Source of the DNA: SIG603 sp964370775 | GTDB taxonomy: Bacteria; Bacillota; Clostridia; Oscillospirales; Acutalibacteraceae | Length of the DNA stretch: 64,000 bases | Assembly: GCA_964370775.1 (NCBI GenBank) | Contig: CAYJKT010000011.1 | Coordinates: forward strand, 15,828-79,827 | Reading direction: 5' to 3' | Part shown: positions 36,301 to 44,921 of the stretch, in pieces | How the letters are laid out: every line of letters begins with the position of its first letter | How positions within the stretch are numbered: the stretch's first letter is position 1 | Program-made: the position numbers and the translations under genes | Notes under the pieces: model-generated | The model's input: only the letters and a program-made list of their open reading frames with translations | The model's database searches: none | Told to the model about the DNA's origin: nothing

Positions 36301-38656
36301 GACTTCCGTCTTCATTGTTTGAAGAAATAACATTACCATAGCCTGTTTCTGAATTACCAAAGGCAATGTCGAAACCGCCACCAGCTTTTAGGTTATCAAA
36401 ATAATAGAAGATAATTTGCTTGTCTTCTAAAGCTTTAGGGAATGTGTACTTTAGTTGTGCGAATTGGTTTCCATTTAAATCTTCTGTTAAAATCTTGTAT
36501 GATTTTTCTGTGATGTAAGAAATATTTTTATCATCATCCCATATAGCAGTTCCATAAAGTGGCTCTACAGGAACTACACCGTCGTTAAACTCATATTTAA
36601 CTTGTGGAGCTAGGTCGAAAACTAAAGTATCTCTGGCAGCTTCTACAGCGTCAAAAGCTTCTTGAAGACCGGTGTCTGAATCCATTGCTGTGTTAGCATT
36701 TGTTAAAGCTGTATTCATTATAGCCCAAGACTCATCTGTGTAGTCATTTGGGTTTGCACAGTTGATAAAATCAACTAGTAAGCTTAATTTCTCTTTAACG
36801 ATAGATGCTGGGTCTGTAAATCTTTCAGTGTTTCTTAAAACTGAACCAGCTAGTTCTGTATCAGTTTCTTTTACACGAACCATTACTGTACCCTCAGGTA
36901 GTAATGTTTCTTCAACAGTTTGTGGGTTTGCAGTACAAGTAGTGAAAGTCTCGCCATTATCTATAGATATCTCATATAGTTCAGGTGACTCGTAACCTGT
37001 TACATAATCCCAACCGAATGTGTTGTTAGCGTCATCAGTTGTAGGGTTTGTAGGTGCATTTGGAACTACTTTTAACTCTTCTCTTGTGTCTGTAATTGAG
37101 AAGTCATCAAAGTAATGAGTCCAGTTAGCCATAGCCCACATGTCCATGGCAGATGCTAGGTTAAATCCTAGTGAATCGTACTCATCAATTTTTACACCGT
37201 CAACATAGGCAATACACTTGCCTTCTGTTGTGAAATCCCATTGGAAGCTATGCCAGCCCTCAGTTCTTTGAACACCTGTGTCAACTGTGCTTCCCCAGTT
37301 TCTTCTAATGGTATAGTTAGTTTTTGTTTTGTATGTATCTACACCAATTACAGAACTTGAAAGCTTTGAGCCGTCTTCTGCAACATGCTCAACACCGAAA
37401 ACACCTTTAAAGTAGCTTGTGCTTGTAACCATTTGATCATAGTACCAAATTGTAACTACTTTATCTGTTACAAGTGCATCAGTTCCATAATTTGTACCAA
37501 TTTGGAATTTATTGCTTGATGCTGGAACTATCTTCATAGATGCTAGACCTGAACGAGATTTTTCGTCAGAAATCATAACTGTAGGTGCACCGTAGCTTCC
37601 GCCAATATCAGGGAAGTAAAGTAAATCTTCTTCTCTCTCCATTGGTAGGTTTTGGTTTATTGTAGCTGTATAAGCTGAATCTGTAGCAATTACAGGGAAA
37701 GTATAGCTCTCTGTATTTGATTTAGCTCTTAGAACAATTTGACCAGCCTCATAGTCGTTGTTTCCAACATATAAAGGTTTTGCAGTTACGTCGCTAAAGT
37801 TTACTCCGCCATCGAATGAAACTTCATAGTCGGCAGGGTTTGTTCTGCCGTCTGCATATGTCCAGTCTAATGTGTCAGCTGTGTCATCTTCTGTTATCTC
37901 TGTAACAACAGGAGCTGGCTCTGAAATTGTAATATCATCAACATATGATGTAAGTGTGCTAGGTTTTGTCCAGAAATTTAGAAAAGCAACTTCTTTAAAA
38001 GCGCCGTACTCTTCTTCTGAACCTAAAGTAAGTCTGCCAATTTCAACATCGTCTACTAAGAATATAGTATATCCTGGGTTTGTCATGTCCATTGTGAACT
38101 CGTGCCAACCTTCACTTCTAGTAGAAGTAGATGCGTTGAAACTTGTATATGCAGGTGAACCTGTAGCTTTTGATTGTGAATAAGCTTTGTAAGAGTTGTC
38201 TTTAATTCCGAAATAAATAGTCCAACCGTCAGACGCTTCTACATTACTTACAGTTCTCATAACTGTAGTTCTTTTTGCATCACCATCATCATAAAGCCAA
38301 ACTGATAATTTTTTACCTACTTGGAATTCAGAATAACTCTTGAATACTTCATAAGTACCATCGGCTATGCCAGTGATAGCTAAACTTTGTGAGCCACCCT
38401 CTGTAAAGTTTTGCTCTGTAGATGTAGTGAAAGTACCCTTTCTTGTGCCTACATCTTCAAGTGGATTGCCTTGAATTGCGTCTGAACCTGTCTCGAAATC
38501 AGTAACCTCTGATACTTCTGTTACAACAGGTATCTCGCTTTGAGTTTGTGGTGCTTCGTCTGTGGTTGTTTGGGCAAATGAACCAACCGCGAAACTGCTT
38601 GATAGAATTGTTGCAGCTAAGGCTACTGCTACAAAATTTTTGATTTTTTTCAACAT
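33389..38656 (-). CDS. Giant secreted GH141-like beta-helix protein without cohesin/dockerin
   Basis: 1755 residues from the ATG at 38656, which has GGAGG 7-8 bases upstream; the longer TTG reading runs through that site. A signal peptide (about 1-29, ends VGSFA) is followed by three jelly-roll/LamG-like segments with interspersed WTYADG/NTFGWDYV-type modules, a FIVAR-like helical segment near 620-690, a BIG2-like domain (about 960-1050) and the beta-helix catalytic region from about 1059 (ELFVATTGSDLTGDGSIDNP) to the end. It has the same order as the protein at 974-6901 but stops just after the catalytic region (DWFFTKDNVTI), so the InlB repeats, cohesin and dockerin are absent. A perfect terminator follows the stop, so the short form is genuine. 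Confidence 0.8.
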   Translation of the reverse strand: MLKKIKNFVAVALAATILSSSFAVGSFAQTTTDEAPQTQSEIPVVTEVSEVTDFETGSDAIQGNPLEDVGTRKGTFTTSTEQNFTEGGSQSLAITGIADGTYEVFKSYSEFQVGKKLSVWLYDDGDAKRTTVMRTVSNVEASDGWTIYFGIKDNSYKAYSQSKATGSPAYTSFNASTSTRSEGWHEFTMDMTNPGYTIFLVDDVEIGRLTLGSEEEYGAFKEVAFLNFWTKPSTLTSYVDDITISEPAPVVTEITEDDTADTLDWTYADGRTNPADYEVSFDGGVNFSDVTAKPLYVGNNDYEAGQIVLRAKSNTESYTFPVIATDSAYTATINQNLPMEREEDLLYFPDIGGSYGAPTVMISDEKSRSGLASMKIVPASSNKFQIGTNYGTDALVTDKVVTIWYYDQMVTSTSYFKGVFGVEHVAEDGSKLSSSVIGVDTYKTKTNYTIRRNWGSTVDTGVQRTEGWHSFQWDFTTEGKCIAYVDGVKIDEYDSLGFNLASAMDMWAMANWTHYFDDFSITDTREELKVVPNAPTNPTTDDANNTFGWDYVTGYESPELYEISIDNGETFTTCTANPQTVEETLLPEGTVMVRVKETDTELAGSVLRNTERFTDPASIVKEKLSLLVDFINCANPNDYTDESWAIMNTALTNANTAMDSDTGLQEAFDAVEAARDTLVFDLAPQVKYEFNDGVVPVEPLYGTAIWDDDKNISYITEKSYKILTEDLNGNQFAQLKYTFPKALEDKQIIFYYFDNLKAGGGFDIAFGNSETGYGNVISSNNEDGSLNRRYQFYDLVEDEKTNRRDLGIRRRNDLHKIEINLTNGNGMQVYMDSILIFANPNVTSLDYLDFTVTRAGSTQSDISVDELYINEKNAVTDIILPDEVVDIGYYDTYEINYSNNEHVTPYDFTTTDKFTYSVSDPSVVKITKGGSIQPMAMSGTTTATVTSSNGVSKTITVNVIDYKVTGVKLSDALITQEPNFITELTMEPGTIDIVNAIIEPAQSTNLNKTWTTSNSTVATVEDGEITAYNEGEAVITVTTEDGGHQSSIKVIVKENSHEYGKELFVATTGSDLTGDGSIDNPYASVERARDELRAYSQLIENGAVVYLREGTYIVGNTIALEMQDQGSAESPIKYAAYNGEDVSLTGAVSLAPSDFTLVTDADVLTNLHDDAEGKVYQTDLSEYITGEVLKQLAVGYGGATYGDGMSYQAEWLVRDGFNVMTPYYAVSFEGSSMTLARWPNPDDNMGAYSAGFTKITSVPYAGQSIRDWNDDQIGMPTFIPEEERDIYDSFKFASSQLTERMKSWEGVPMDGSDITDLDIWYEGYTGVDYATQTSPIRSIESNGVLTSEIACHYWAKVASYTRFYVYNLIQELDIPGEWYIDQNTKMLYIYPPTGTDMTSNEEIVSLSILGEPMFELTDTQYINIDDLTLTDMLGAAYMVHGGNHNTLSNSTITNTSSRIGGVYDSENQVGMYNGIEYCTVQDVNGGFDIKAAKNYETLEPGYNFVHGCLFDNYQTLNNGFNSAVVLHGVGNYVSSTEIRNSPNNAIMWQGNDNVIEFNNIHHVDLETTDTSAIYTGRNTLNRGTVIKNNWIHHLGKTASAASHNAAIYIDDVAGGITIYDNVIEGVYWGVFINGGQHNYVYNNLFKDSTYGVVANDWSYCWLSRWYQHGYGLIKEGTWLTPTTAEWWLPDSPYAKYPNLQTIYEGDEMNDSKYNKVIGNEMDNVYSLYNYMLREVQPDAKNVIIDWFFTKDNVTI

Positions 38657-38707
38657 AGAAAAAACCTCCTTCAAATTCCTCTCATTTTATGAGAATTTAA
38701 CTATACC

Positions 38708-38736
38708 ATTATAGCAGTATATTAATAAAATGTAAA
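38708..38736 (-). promoter_or_regulatory. Sigma-A promoter of the second beta-helix gene
   Basis: Minus strand TTTACA, 17 bases, TATAAT, about 50 bases before the ATG. Between here and 38955 the sequence is AT-rich and shows nothing else. Confidence 0.7.
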
Positions 38737-38955
38737 TGTAATATTAATGATGAAAATAATTTCTATATATGTGTCAAAATTTAGCCGTGTTTTATATTGA
38801 TAATAACGAAAATGAGTAAGTGCCAACTTTAAAAAAAAATGACAATAGTTACTACTCTATTAAATAAAGCAAATTCTTTTTTTGTGCAATATTATAGGTT
38901 TAAATTATGCTTCAGAAAATAAGAAAGATTACTGCAATTTTCCTTGATAATTGAC

Positions 38956-38984
38956 TTGACTTTAAGCTTGTTATGTGTTATGCT
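38956..38984 (+). promoter_or_regulatory. Promoter of the capsule module
   Basis: TTGACT, a 17-base spacer and TATGCT; a second TTGACT-like box overlaps five bases upstream. It is 72 bases before the GTG start of the Wzz-like gene. Confidence 0.6.
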
Positions 38985-39056
38985 TTTGTTAAAGTTAATA
39001 AAACAATTATTGTTTTTTGTGACAATACACAATACATAAATTAAAGGAGATTTAAT

Positions 39057-39809
39057 GTGAAATCAAATCAAACCGAAGAATTAGAAATAGATTTAGGTCT
39101 TATATTTAGAACCTTATGGAGAAGACTTTGGATATTAATATTAGCTGCTGTTTTGGCAGGCGGTGCGGCAATGGCGTATACTACTATGATGGTGACTCCA
39201 CTTTATAAATCAGATGTAAAATTCTATGTAAACAATAGCTCTTTATCTATAGGAAGCACAAGTGTTAGCATAACTAGTGGTGATATATCTGCTTCTCAGA
39301 GCTTGGTTCAAACATATATAGTTATATTGAATACAAGAGATACTTTGAATGAAATAATAGCTCAAACTGGTGTTGATTATACAGTATTAGAGCTTTCTTC
39401 AATGATCAGTGCCTCTCCTATAAATAATACAGAGGTTTTTTCAGTTACTGTTACAACCCCTAATCCGCACATATCAACCCTTTTAGCAGACACTATAGCA
39501 GAAGTACTTCCTGAAAAAATTGCTTCTATTATAGATGAAACATCTGCAAGAGTAGTTGATACAGCTGTTACACCGTCCGCTCCTGACTCACCGAACTTAA
39601 GAAATAACACTTTGTTAGGCGTTTTGGTAGGACTATTGATCAGTTCGGCTATTATAATAATCAGAGTCTTGACAGCTCAAGAGTTAAAGAGTGAATATGA
39701 TTTACTTTCTATTGCTGAACTTCCAATTTTAGCAGTTATACCTGATACAGACAGTAGAACAGGTTACAACTACTATTCAGGCAATAAAAAGAGAAAGGGA
39801 TACTATTAA
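39057..39809 (+). CDS. Capsular polysaccharide chain-length/kinase-activator protein (Wzz/CapA-like)
   Basis: 250 residues with a GTG start preceded by AAAGGAGAT. An N-terminal helix (about 27-50) and a C-terminal helix (about 183-203) flank an extracytoplasmic domain of 130 residues, the Wzz fold. The C-terminal cytoplasmic tail (TGYNYYSGNKKRKGYY) is tyrosine-rich and would contact the partner kinase. The kinase gene begins at its last base. Together they regulate chain length and export of capsular or exopolysaccharide, as CapA/CapB do in staphylococci. Confidence 0.88.
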   Translation: MKSNQTEELEIDLGLIFRTLWRRLWILILAAVLAGGAAMAYTTMMVTPLYKSDVKFYVNNSSLSIGSTSVSITSGDISASQSLVQTYIVILNTRDTLNEIIAQTGVDYTVLELSSMISASPINNTEVFSVTVTTPNPHISTLLADTIAEVLPEKIASIIDETSARVVDTAVTPSAPDSPNLRNNTLLGVLVGLLISSAIIIIRVLTAQELKSEYDLLSIAELPILAVIPDTDSRTGYNYYSGNKKRKGYY

Positions 39810-40528
39810 TGAATAACAAGAAAAGACTTAAAGTGCTTAAAGAAGGCGAACTTGGTGTTGTTGGTGAAGAACTAGGATTCGCAGCGAACGAGGCATATAA
39901 AAAGCTTAGAACAAATATATTTTTCTCTTTTAGTGATACTGGTAAGTCACGTATAATTGGAATAACTAGTTCAATTCCTGGCGAGGGAAAGAGTATGACA
40001 TCTATAAATCTGTCAAACTCTGTGTCTTTAGTAGATAAAAAAGTATTGCTTTTAGAGGCTGACCTTAGAAAGCCTACAATATGTAAAAAGCTAAATTTCC
40101 CTAACGATGTTGGTTTATCTAACTACCTAGTAGGAGAGATTAAAAATTATAGAGAAGTTATATGCCCAAAAAGCGAGAAAATTAATTTTGATATAATGCC
40201 TGCTGGAAAAACACCTCCTAATCCTTCTGAGCTATTAGGCTCAAATAAGATGAAAGAGTTAGCTGAAACGCTATTACAAGAATATGATTATATAATTGTT
40301 GACTTTCCACCAGTAGGAATAGTTTCTGACCCACTAACTTTTGTAGATGTGCTTGACGGAATGATTTTAGTGGTTAGACATAATTACACTGCAAAACCTT
40401 TGGTTAAAGATTCAGTTAAGCAACTAGAGTATTCAGGAATTAAAATTCTAGGTTATGTGTACTCTGGAACACCAGATGATAGCGATAAGAGATACAAAAG
40501 AAATAAAAGGTACCATAAGTATTACTAA
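39809..40528 (+). CDS. Bacterial tyrosine kinase (CapB/YwqD-like)
   Basis: 239 residues. Walker A is TSSIPGEGKSMTS (near 53-58), Walker A' VLLLEADLRKPT (near 82), Walker B YIIVDFPPVG (near 165). The C-terminus is a cluster of five tyrosines spread over KRYKRNKRYHKYY, the autophosphorylation sites of BY-kinases. It overlaps the activator gene by one base and the phosphatase gene by one base, so the three are translationally coupled. Its phosphorylation cycle controls polysaccharide assembly. Confidence 0.92.
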   Translation: MNNKKRLKVLKEGELGVVGEELGFAANEAYKKLRTNIFFSFSDTGKSRIIGITSSIPGEGKSMTSINLSNSVSLVDKKVLLLEADLRKPTICKKLNFPNDVGLSNYLVGEIKNYREVICPKSEKINFDIMPAGKTPPNPSELLGSNKMKELAETLLQEYDYIIVDFPPVGIVSDPLTFVDVLDGMILVVRHNYTAKPLVKDSVKQLEYSGIKILGYVYSGTPDDSDKRYKRNKRYHKYY

Positions 40529-41250
40529 TGATAGATTTTCACAGCCATGTTTTACCTAAAATAGATGACGGAAGCAGTTCAGAGCAAGAATCACTACAAA
40601 TGTTACAAAGACTTAAATTGCAAGGCGTTGATGCTTTGATTGCTACGCCACATTTTTATCCATCAAAAAGCAATGTCTCAGATTTTTTAGAAAAAAGAGA
40701 GCAGTCATTACAAAATTTACAACAACACATAAATGAAGAAAGTTTGGGACTAAATTTATTTTTGGGTGCAGAAGTATTATATTGTAAAAATATTAGCGAA
40801 TCAGATGACCTTGAAAGACTTTGTATTAATGGCACAAATATTTTATTGCTAGAACTACCATTCAACCATTGGGAAGATCATATATACAAAGAAGTGTATG
40901 AAATTTCACAAAGGGGTATAATACCTTTGATAGCTCATATCGACAGATACACTAAATATCAAAATATTTATGATTCAGCCTTTGCGTTTAAGCAAAATGG
41001 AGCATTTGTTCAAATTAATGCAGATTCCTTGCTGACTTTCTTTGGTTCAAGAAAAATAATAAAAATGTTTAAAGAAGACTTAGCAGATGTTTTGGGTTCT
41101 GATACACATAATTTAATTTCTAGACCGCCAAATATAGATAAGGCAAGAGATAAAATAATAAAAGAACTTGGGGTTTCAATGATTGAGCAAATTGAGCAAA
41201 AAGAAAAAATATTGTTTGAAAGATTTTTAGGTGAGGCAACTAAAATATGA
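40528..41250 (+). CDS. PHP-type tyrosine phosphatase (CapC/YwqE-like)
   Basis: 240 residues of the PHP metal-dependent phosphatase fold: MIDFHSHVLPKIDDGS (metal ligands His5 and His7), IATPHFYPSK, LGAEVLYCKN, IAHIDRYTKY and LGSDTHNLISRPPN at the C-terminal end. Such enzymes remove phosphate from BY-kinase tyrosines and balance CapB. Its ATG overlaps the TAA of the kinase gene. Confidence 0.9.
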   Translation: MIDFHSHVLPKIDDGSSSEQESLQMLQRLKLQGVDALIATPHFYPSKSNVSDFLEKREQSLQNLQQHINEESLGLNLFLGAEVLYCKNISESDDLERLCINGTNILLLELPFNHWEDHIYKEVYEISQRGIIPLIAHIDRYTKYQNIYDSAFAFKQNGAFVQINADSLLTFFGSRKIIKMFKEDLADVLGSDTHNLISRPPNIDKARDKIIKELGVSMIEQIEQKEKILFERFLGEATKI

Positions 41251-42050
41251 AAAAATTACCCTTGATTGTTTCAGCTATATGTGTTATTATAACGATAGTA
41301 CTATTATTGTTAGCTTTTAACGAAGCTAACTATGTTAAAGAAGAAGATATTCCATCAAACCCTTTTTCCTCATCGTCTAATGAACCACAAGAGTTAGAAA
41401 GCAGTGAAGAAGTTAGCGATAATTTATCGAGTGAAGAAGTACAATCTGAAGAACCAGAAGAGCCTTATGTATCACCTATTGATTTTGAGAGTTTAAAATC
41501 AGAAAATCCTGATATTTATGCGTGGATTAATATTCCTAACACAAATATCTCGTACCCTGTTTTAAACCGTGAGGGTGATAATGAATTTTATTTAGATCAT
41601 AATTATCTAGGTGATTATTCAGTAGCAGGTTCTTTGTTTACAGAAGATTATAATAGCAGAGATTTTAGTGATCCTGTAACTATAATATATGGGCATAATA
41701 TGGCATCAGGAGATTTTTTTGGAAATCTTAGATTAAGCTATAGTAACCCTGAATTACTTAATCAGAATAATATGTTAGAAGTGTATACAGAAGATGGTAT
41801 GAAGACGTATGAAATTTTTGCGGCTGTACCATACGGAGATTTGCATATTCTACATTATTATAATTTTGCAGATGAAGGCATGTTTAACACTTTTATTGAA
41901 AGCGTTTATTCTGTTAGAAGTTTGCAAGCCGTGTTCAACGAGGAAATAAAAGTTGAGTTTGGAGATGAAATTGTAGTGTTGTCTACTTGTCTATCTGACG
42001 AATATCAAAGAGAACGTTTTTTAGTACTCGCAGTTGAACAAATCCAATAA
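41247..42050 (+). CDS. srtB: Class B sortase
   Basis: 267 residues. An N-terminal membrane helix (about 7-27) is followed by a Ser/Glu-rich linker and the sortase barrel from about 75. The class B pattern is NPDIYAWINIPNTNISYPVL near 87-106. Catalytic residues are His150 (IIYGHNM), Cys248 (LSTCLS) and Arg257 (RERFLV). Clostridial class B sortases, for example C. difficile SrtB, use (S/P)PxTG motifs, and the next gene encodes a protein with SPQTG. It overlaps the phosphatase gene by 4 bases. Confidence 0.92.
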   Translation: MKKLPLIVSAICVIITIVLLLLAFNEANYVKEEDIPSNPFSSSSNEPQELESSEEVSDNLSSEEVQSEEPEEPYVSPIDFESLKSENPDIYAWINIPNTNISYPVLNREGDNEFYLDHNYLGDYSVAGSLFTEDYNSRDFSDPVTIIYGHNMASGDFFGNLRLSYSNPELLNQNNMLEVYTEDGMKTYEIFAAVPYGDLHILHYYNFADEGMFNTFIESVYSVRSLQAVFNEEIKVEFGDEIVVLSTCLSDEYQRERFLVLAVEQIQ

Positions 42051-42074
42051 AAATAATGAAAAGAGGTAGAATTT

Positions 42075-42809
42075 ATGAAAAAACTTATTTCCACATTAGC
42101 AGTAGCCCTATTAATGATGACATCAGCAACAGCAATTTTTGCGGCAGAGTTTACTCCAAGTGTTGAGGGTAGACCAACTCCTGAGATAGTATTACCGGAA
42201 GATGGTTCTGGCAATATCACAGAGGTACTAGATGAAGACGGAAACGTATTAGCACCAGTAACACCTGGTGATATCGAGATCAAATCATCAGCAGACGCAG
42301 ATGAGATTTCAGATCCATATTCAAAGGCTAACTTCGAGGATGCAATAGCAGAGCTTGAGGCAGCAGATGATATTACAACACTTGTACCTAATTTTGCTTC
42401 AATATTAGCACAATATGCAGATATTGATAGCTCTGATGATCTAGTAGCTTCTTCAGTTATCAACATTGATATTAGCGATGATATAAGAGCTTCATTAATG
42501 GCAGCAGACGGCAACTCAATCACAATCACATTAAATCTTGGCATAGGCGCAAATGATACAGTTATTGTTTTACACAGAAGTGATGATGGCGAGTGGACTG
42601 CACTTCCAAAAGAGGATGTTAAAAATCTAGGAAACGGTAATGTTTCAATTACTTCAAGTGAGTTTTCACCATTTGTTTTCCTAACAACAGCTCCAATTGA
42701 GTCACCACAAACAGGTGTTACAACACATACAACAGAGTATTTAATAGCAGCAGCATTATTTATGACAGTAGCAACTGTAGCCTTTGTAATATACAAAAAG
42801 GTTAGATAA
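42075..42809 (+). CDS. Sortase-anchored surface protein with SPQTG signal
   Basis: 244 residues. A signal peptide (about 1-27, ends AIFAAE) and an acidic mature region of about 180 residues. At residue 210 the motif SPQTG is followed by a hydrophobic helix (EYLIAAALFMTVATVAFVIY) and the basic tail KKVR, a complete cell-wall sorting signal. It lies 24 bases after the sortase gene, which strongly suggests a dedicated substrate. The mature part has repeated NIDISDD-type patches and no catalytic residues that I recognise; its function, perhaps as a linker of the polysaccharide machinery to the wall, is inference. Confidence 0.8.
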   Translation: MKKLISTLAVALLMMTSATAIFAAEFTPSVEGRPTPEIVLPEDGSGNITEVLDEDGNVLAPVTPGDIEIKSSADADEISDPYSKANFEDAIAELEAADDITTLVPNFASILAQYADIDSSDDLVASSVINIDISDDIRASLMAADGNSITITLNLGIGANDTVIVLHRSDDGEWTALPKEDVKNLGNGNVSITSSEFSPFVFLTTAPIESPQTGVTTHTTEYLIAAALFMTVATVAFVIYKKVR

Positions 42810-42846
42810 TTTTAATTAAGATATGTCTTTGCAGAAAGGAATATAG

Positions 42847-43860
42847 ATGAAGAAAAAGAAGAAGAAATACACTAAAACCATCTGCAGAGGCATTATTGTA
42901 TTTTTTGCTATCACAGCGGTGATAGTAGGTTTTACATTTTTAAGCACGAGTTTAGAGAACAATAGACAAATACCTAGTTCTTCTGAAATCTCAAAGGTAA
43001 CAGACTATAGTAACGCTATATATAATAATGGTGAATATTATGAGAAAAAAAACGGAATAGAAACGTGGTTACTTATGGGTATAGATAGAACCCTAGACGT
43101 TTTAAACCAACCTAACGCAATGTCTTCATCACAGACTGATTTTATGACACTAGTGATAATTGATAATAATAATCAAAGTTATGATATGGTGCAAATTAAC
43201 CGTGATACAATGACAGATATTGATAGGATTTCGATTGATGGAGAGCTACTGGGAACTACAGTAAATGCACAATTGACATTAGCTTTTACGTATGGAATTG
43301 ATCCATATATGGGAAGTGAGAACACAGTAAGGGCAGTTACAAATCTTTTTTACGAGCAAGAAATTGATAATTATCTATCTTTCACAATGGATTTAGTTCC
43401 AAAGATAACAGATCTATTAGGTGGGATAGAGCTTGAGATTTTACATGATTTTACATCTGTAGATCCTAGCATGGTACAAGGGGAAACAGTTTTACTAAGT
43501 GGTGATCAAGCACTAAAATATGTACAACACAGAGTTGATGTGGGCGACAATACAAATATAGAACGTATGCAAAGGCAAGACCAATTTATTAAAGCTTTTG
43601 AAGAAAAAGCTACTGCAGAAATAGCTACTAACCCTCAGTTTGTGGTTGATTTGATATCAAGCGCAAGTGAGTATATATTCACTGATAGTAGTATTCAACA
43701 ACTAAATAATTTGATAGATTCGGTATCAGAGTACACTTTTGGCGAAACACATACAATATTAGGAGAAGCGAAAGTAGCAGAAGAATACATGGAGTATTAT
43801 GTAGATGAACAAACCCTTAGGGAGTTAGTAATTGAGCTATTTTACAATAAGATTGATTAA
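42847..43860 (+). CDS. LytR-CpsA-Psr (LCP) family ligase
   Basis: 337 residues. A basic N-terminus (MKKKKKKYTK), one membrane helix (about 15-33) and an extracellular LCP domain: WLLMGIDRTLDV near 74, QINRDTMTDIDRI near 116, the tyrosine/arginine block KYVQHRVDVGDNTNIERMQRQ near 220-245. LCP proteins transfer polysaccharides, capsule or teichoic acids from lipid carrier to peptidoglycan. In this cluster it would attach the polymer whose synthesis is controlled by the upstream kinase module. AAAGGA lies 8 bases before the ATG. Confidence 0.92.
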   Translation: MKKKKKKYTKTICRGIIVFFAITAVIVGFTFLSTSLENNRQIPSSSEISKVTDYSNAIYNNGEYYEKKNGIETWLLMGIDRTLDVLNQPNAMSSSQTDFMTLVIIDNNNQSYDMVQINRDTMTDIDRISIDGELLGTTVNAQLTLAFTYGIDPYMGSENTVRAVTNLFYEQEIDNYLSFTMDLVPKITDLLGGIELEILHDFTSVDPSMVQGETVLLSGDQALKYVQHRVDVGDNTNIERMQRQDQFIKAFEEKATAEIATNPQFVVDLISSASEYIFTDSSIQQLNNLIDSVSEYTFGETHTILGEAKVAEEYMEYYVDEQTLRELVIELFYNKID

Positions 43861-43878
43861 TGAAAAGGGGTGTAATAA

Positions 43879-44559
43879 ATGAGGAATGATATAGACTATA
43901 ATGATGTAAGAGTATTAGAGTACGGCTCGGTGAGAGTAAGCACTGACAGAGCTAAGATTTCTGTATTCCCGAAGGCTAAAAGAACATTTGATGTTTTATT
44001 TGCCTTAACTTTTTTGATATTACTATCTCCGTTATTTTTATTAATAGCATTAGCTATTAATATAGATTCTAGTGGACCAGTTTTTTTTGGACAGAAAAGG
44101 GTGGGGAAAAACTGTAAAGCTTTCAAAATGTATAAATTTAGAAGCATGTGTATAGATGCTGAAGATAAGCTTAAAGAGTTACAACACTTAAATGAGCGTT
44201 CAGGACCAGTATTTAAAATATCAAAAGACCCTAGAGTTACAAGAGTAGGAAAATTACTTCGTAAGACTTGCCTTGATGAGTTGCCACAGCTAATAAATAT
44301 TTTGATTGGAGATATGAGCTTGGTAGGTCCTAGACCACCGCTTCCAAATGAAGTTGAGAAATATAATGTACATCATATGAAAAGATTAGCTGTTAAACCA
44401 GGACTAACCTGCACATGGCAAATATCCAATAGAAAATGTGATTTTGATGGCTGGGTTGACATGGACATAGAATACATAAAAAACAGATGTGTAAAGAATG
44501 AAATTAAGATTATACTTAAAACTTTTTTAGTTGTCTTTAAGTTAAAAGGAGATAGCTAA
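43879..44559 (+). CDS. Undecaprenyl-phosphate sugar-phosphate transferase (initiating enzyme)
   Basis: 226 residues of the bacterial sugar transferase (WcaJ/WbaP C-terminal) family. A membrane hairpin (VLFALTFLILLSPLFLLIAL near 39-58) precedes the catalytic core: FFGQKRVGKNCKAFKMYKFR, SMCIDAEDKL, KLLRKTCLDELPQLINIL and DMSLVGPRPPLP, then WQISNRKCDF. It starts repeat-unit synthesis by transferring a sugar-1-phosphate to undecaprenyl phosphate. It is the last gene of the cluster; a terminator follows, and no glycosyltransferases are present. Confidence 0.92.
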   Translation: MRNDIDYNDVRVLEYGSVRVSTDRAKISVFPKAKRTFDVLFALTFLILLSPLFLLIALAINIDSSGPVFFGQKRVGKNCKAFKMYKFRSMCIDAEDKLKELQHLNERSGPVFKISKDPRVTRVGKLLRKTCLDELPQLINILIGDMSLVGPRPPLPNEVEKYNVHHMKRLAVKPGLTCTWQISNRKCDFDGWVDMDIEYIKNRCVKNEIKIILKTFLVVFKLKGDS

Positions 44560-44570
44560 ATTTAAAAAAT

Positions 44571-44606
44571 AGGAATGAACTTTTTGTTTGTTCCTGTTTT
44601 TCTTAT
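44571..44606 (+). terminator. Terminator of the capsule module
   Basis: AGGAATGAAC / GTTTGTTCCT, stem with two G-U wobbles, followed by GTTTTTC; lies 11 bases after the last stop. Confidence 0.7.
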
Positions 44607-44705
44607 TTAAATAAATATATTTAAATAAGAAATAAGAATGCAGAAATAATAAATATTTTTTATATTAATAATTCTGTATGGATAAAGATAAAGTTGTTAA
44701 AACAT

Positions 44706-44874
44706 TGTAGGGGAGGGTCTCATAGACGGATACTTAGTGAAAAGTGAAAATTGAATAGTGAAAAGTTCATGTGAAAATCCTATTGGATTTTTTGCTTAAA
44801 GGCTTTTTAAATAAAACTTTTGTTTGTATAATAATAAATTTGTTAATATATTGTAGGGAGACCCTCCCCTACAA
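44706..44874. repeat. Mosaic intergenic repeat cluster
   Basis: Outer arms TGTAGGGGAGGGTCTCATAG and AGACCCTCCCCTACA enclose AT-rich sequence containing a short TGTAGGGAG half-unit. This stretch also contains TGAAAAGTTCATGTGAAAATC-type text found in other clusters as a flank. 44607-44705 shows nothing else. Confidence 0.7.
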
Positions 44875-44921
44875 TGTAACATAAGCATCTAAATAACTAT
44901 GGTATCAAAAAGAAACTATGG

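Noticed and set aside
38737..38955. Riboswitch or small RNA upstream of the capsule module
   Set aside because: The stretch is AT-rich without conserved aptamer elements or stable stems that I could find.
42005..42796. 263-codon open frame on the minus strand opposite the sortase substrate gene
   Set aside because: Serine/alanine-rich mirror of a gene with strong ribosome site, signal peptide and sorting signal; it has no ribosome site and no recognisable domain.
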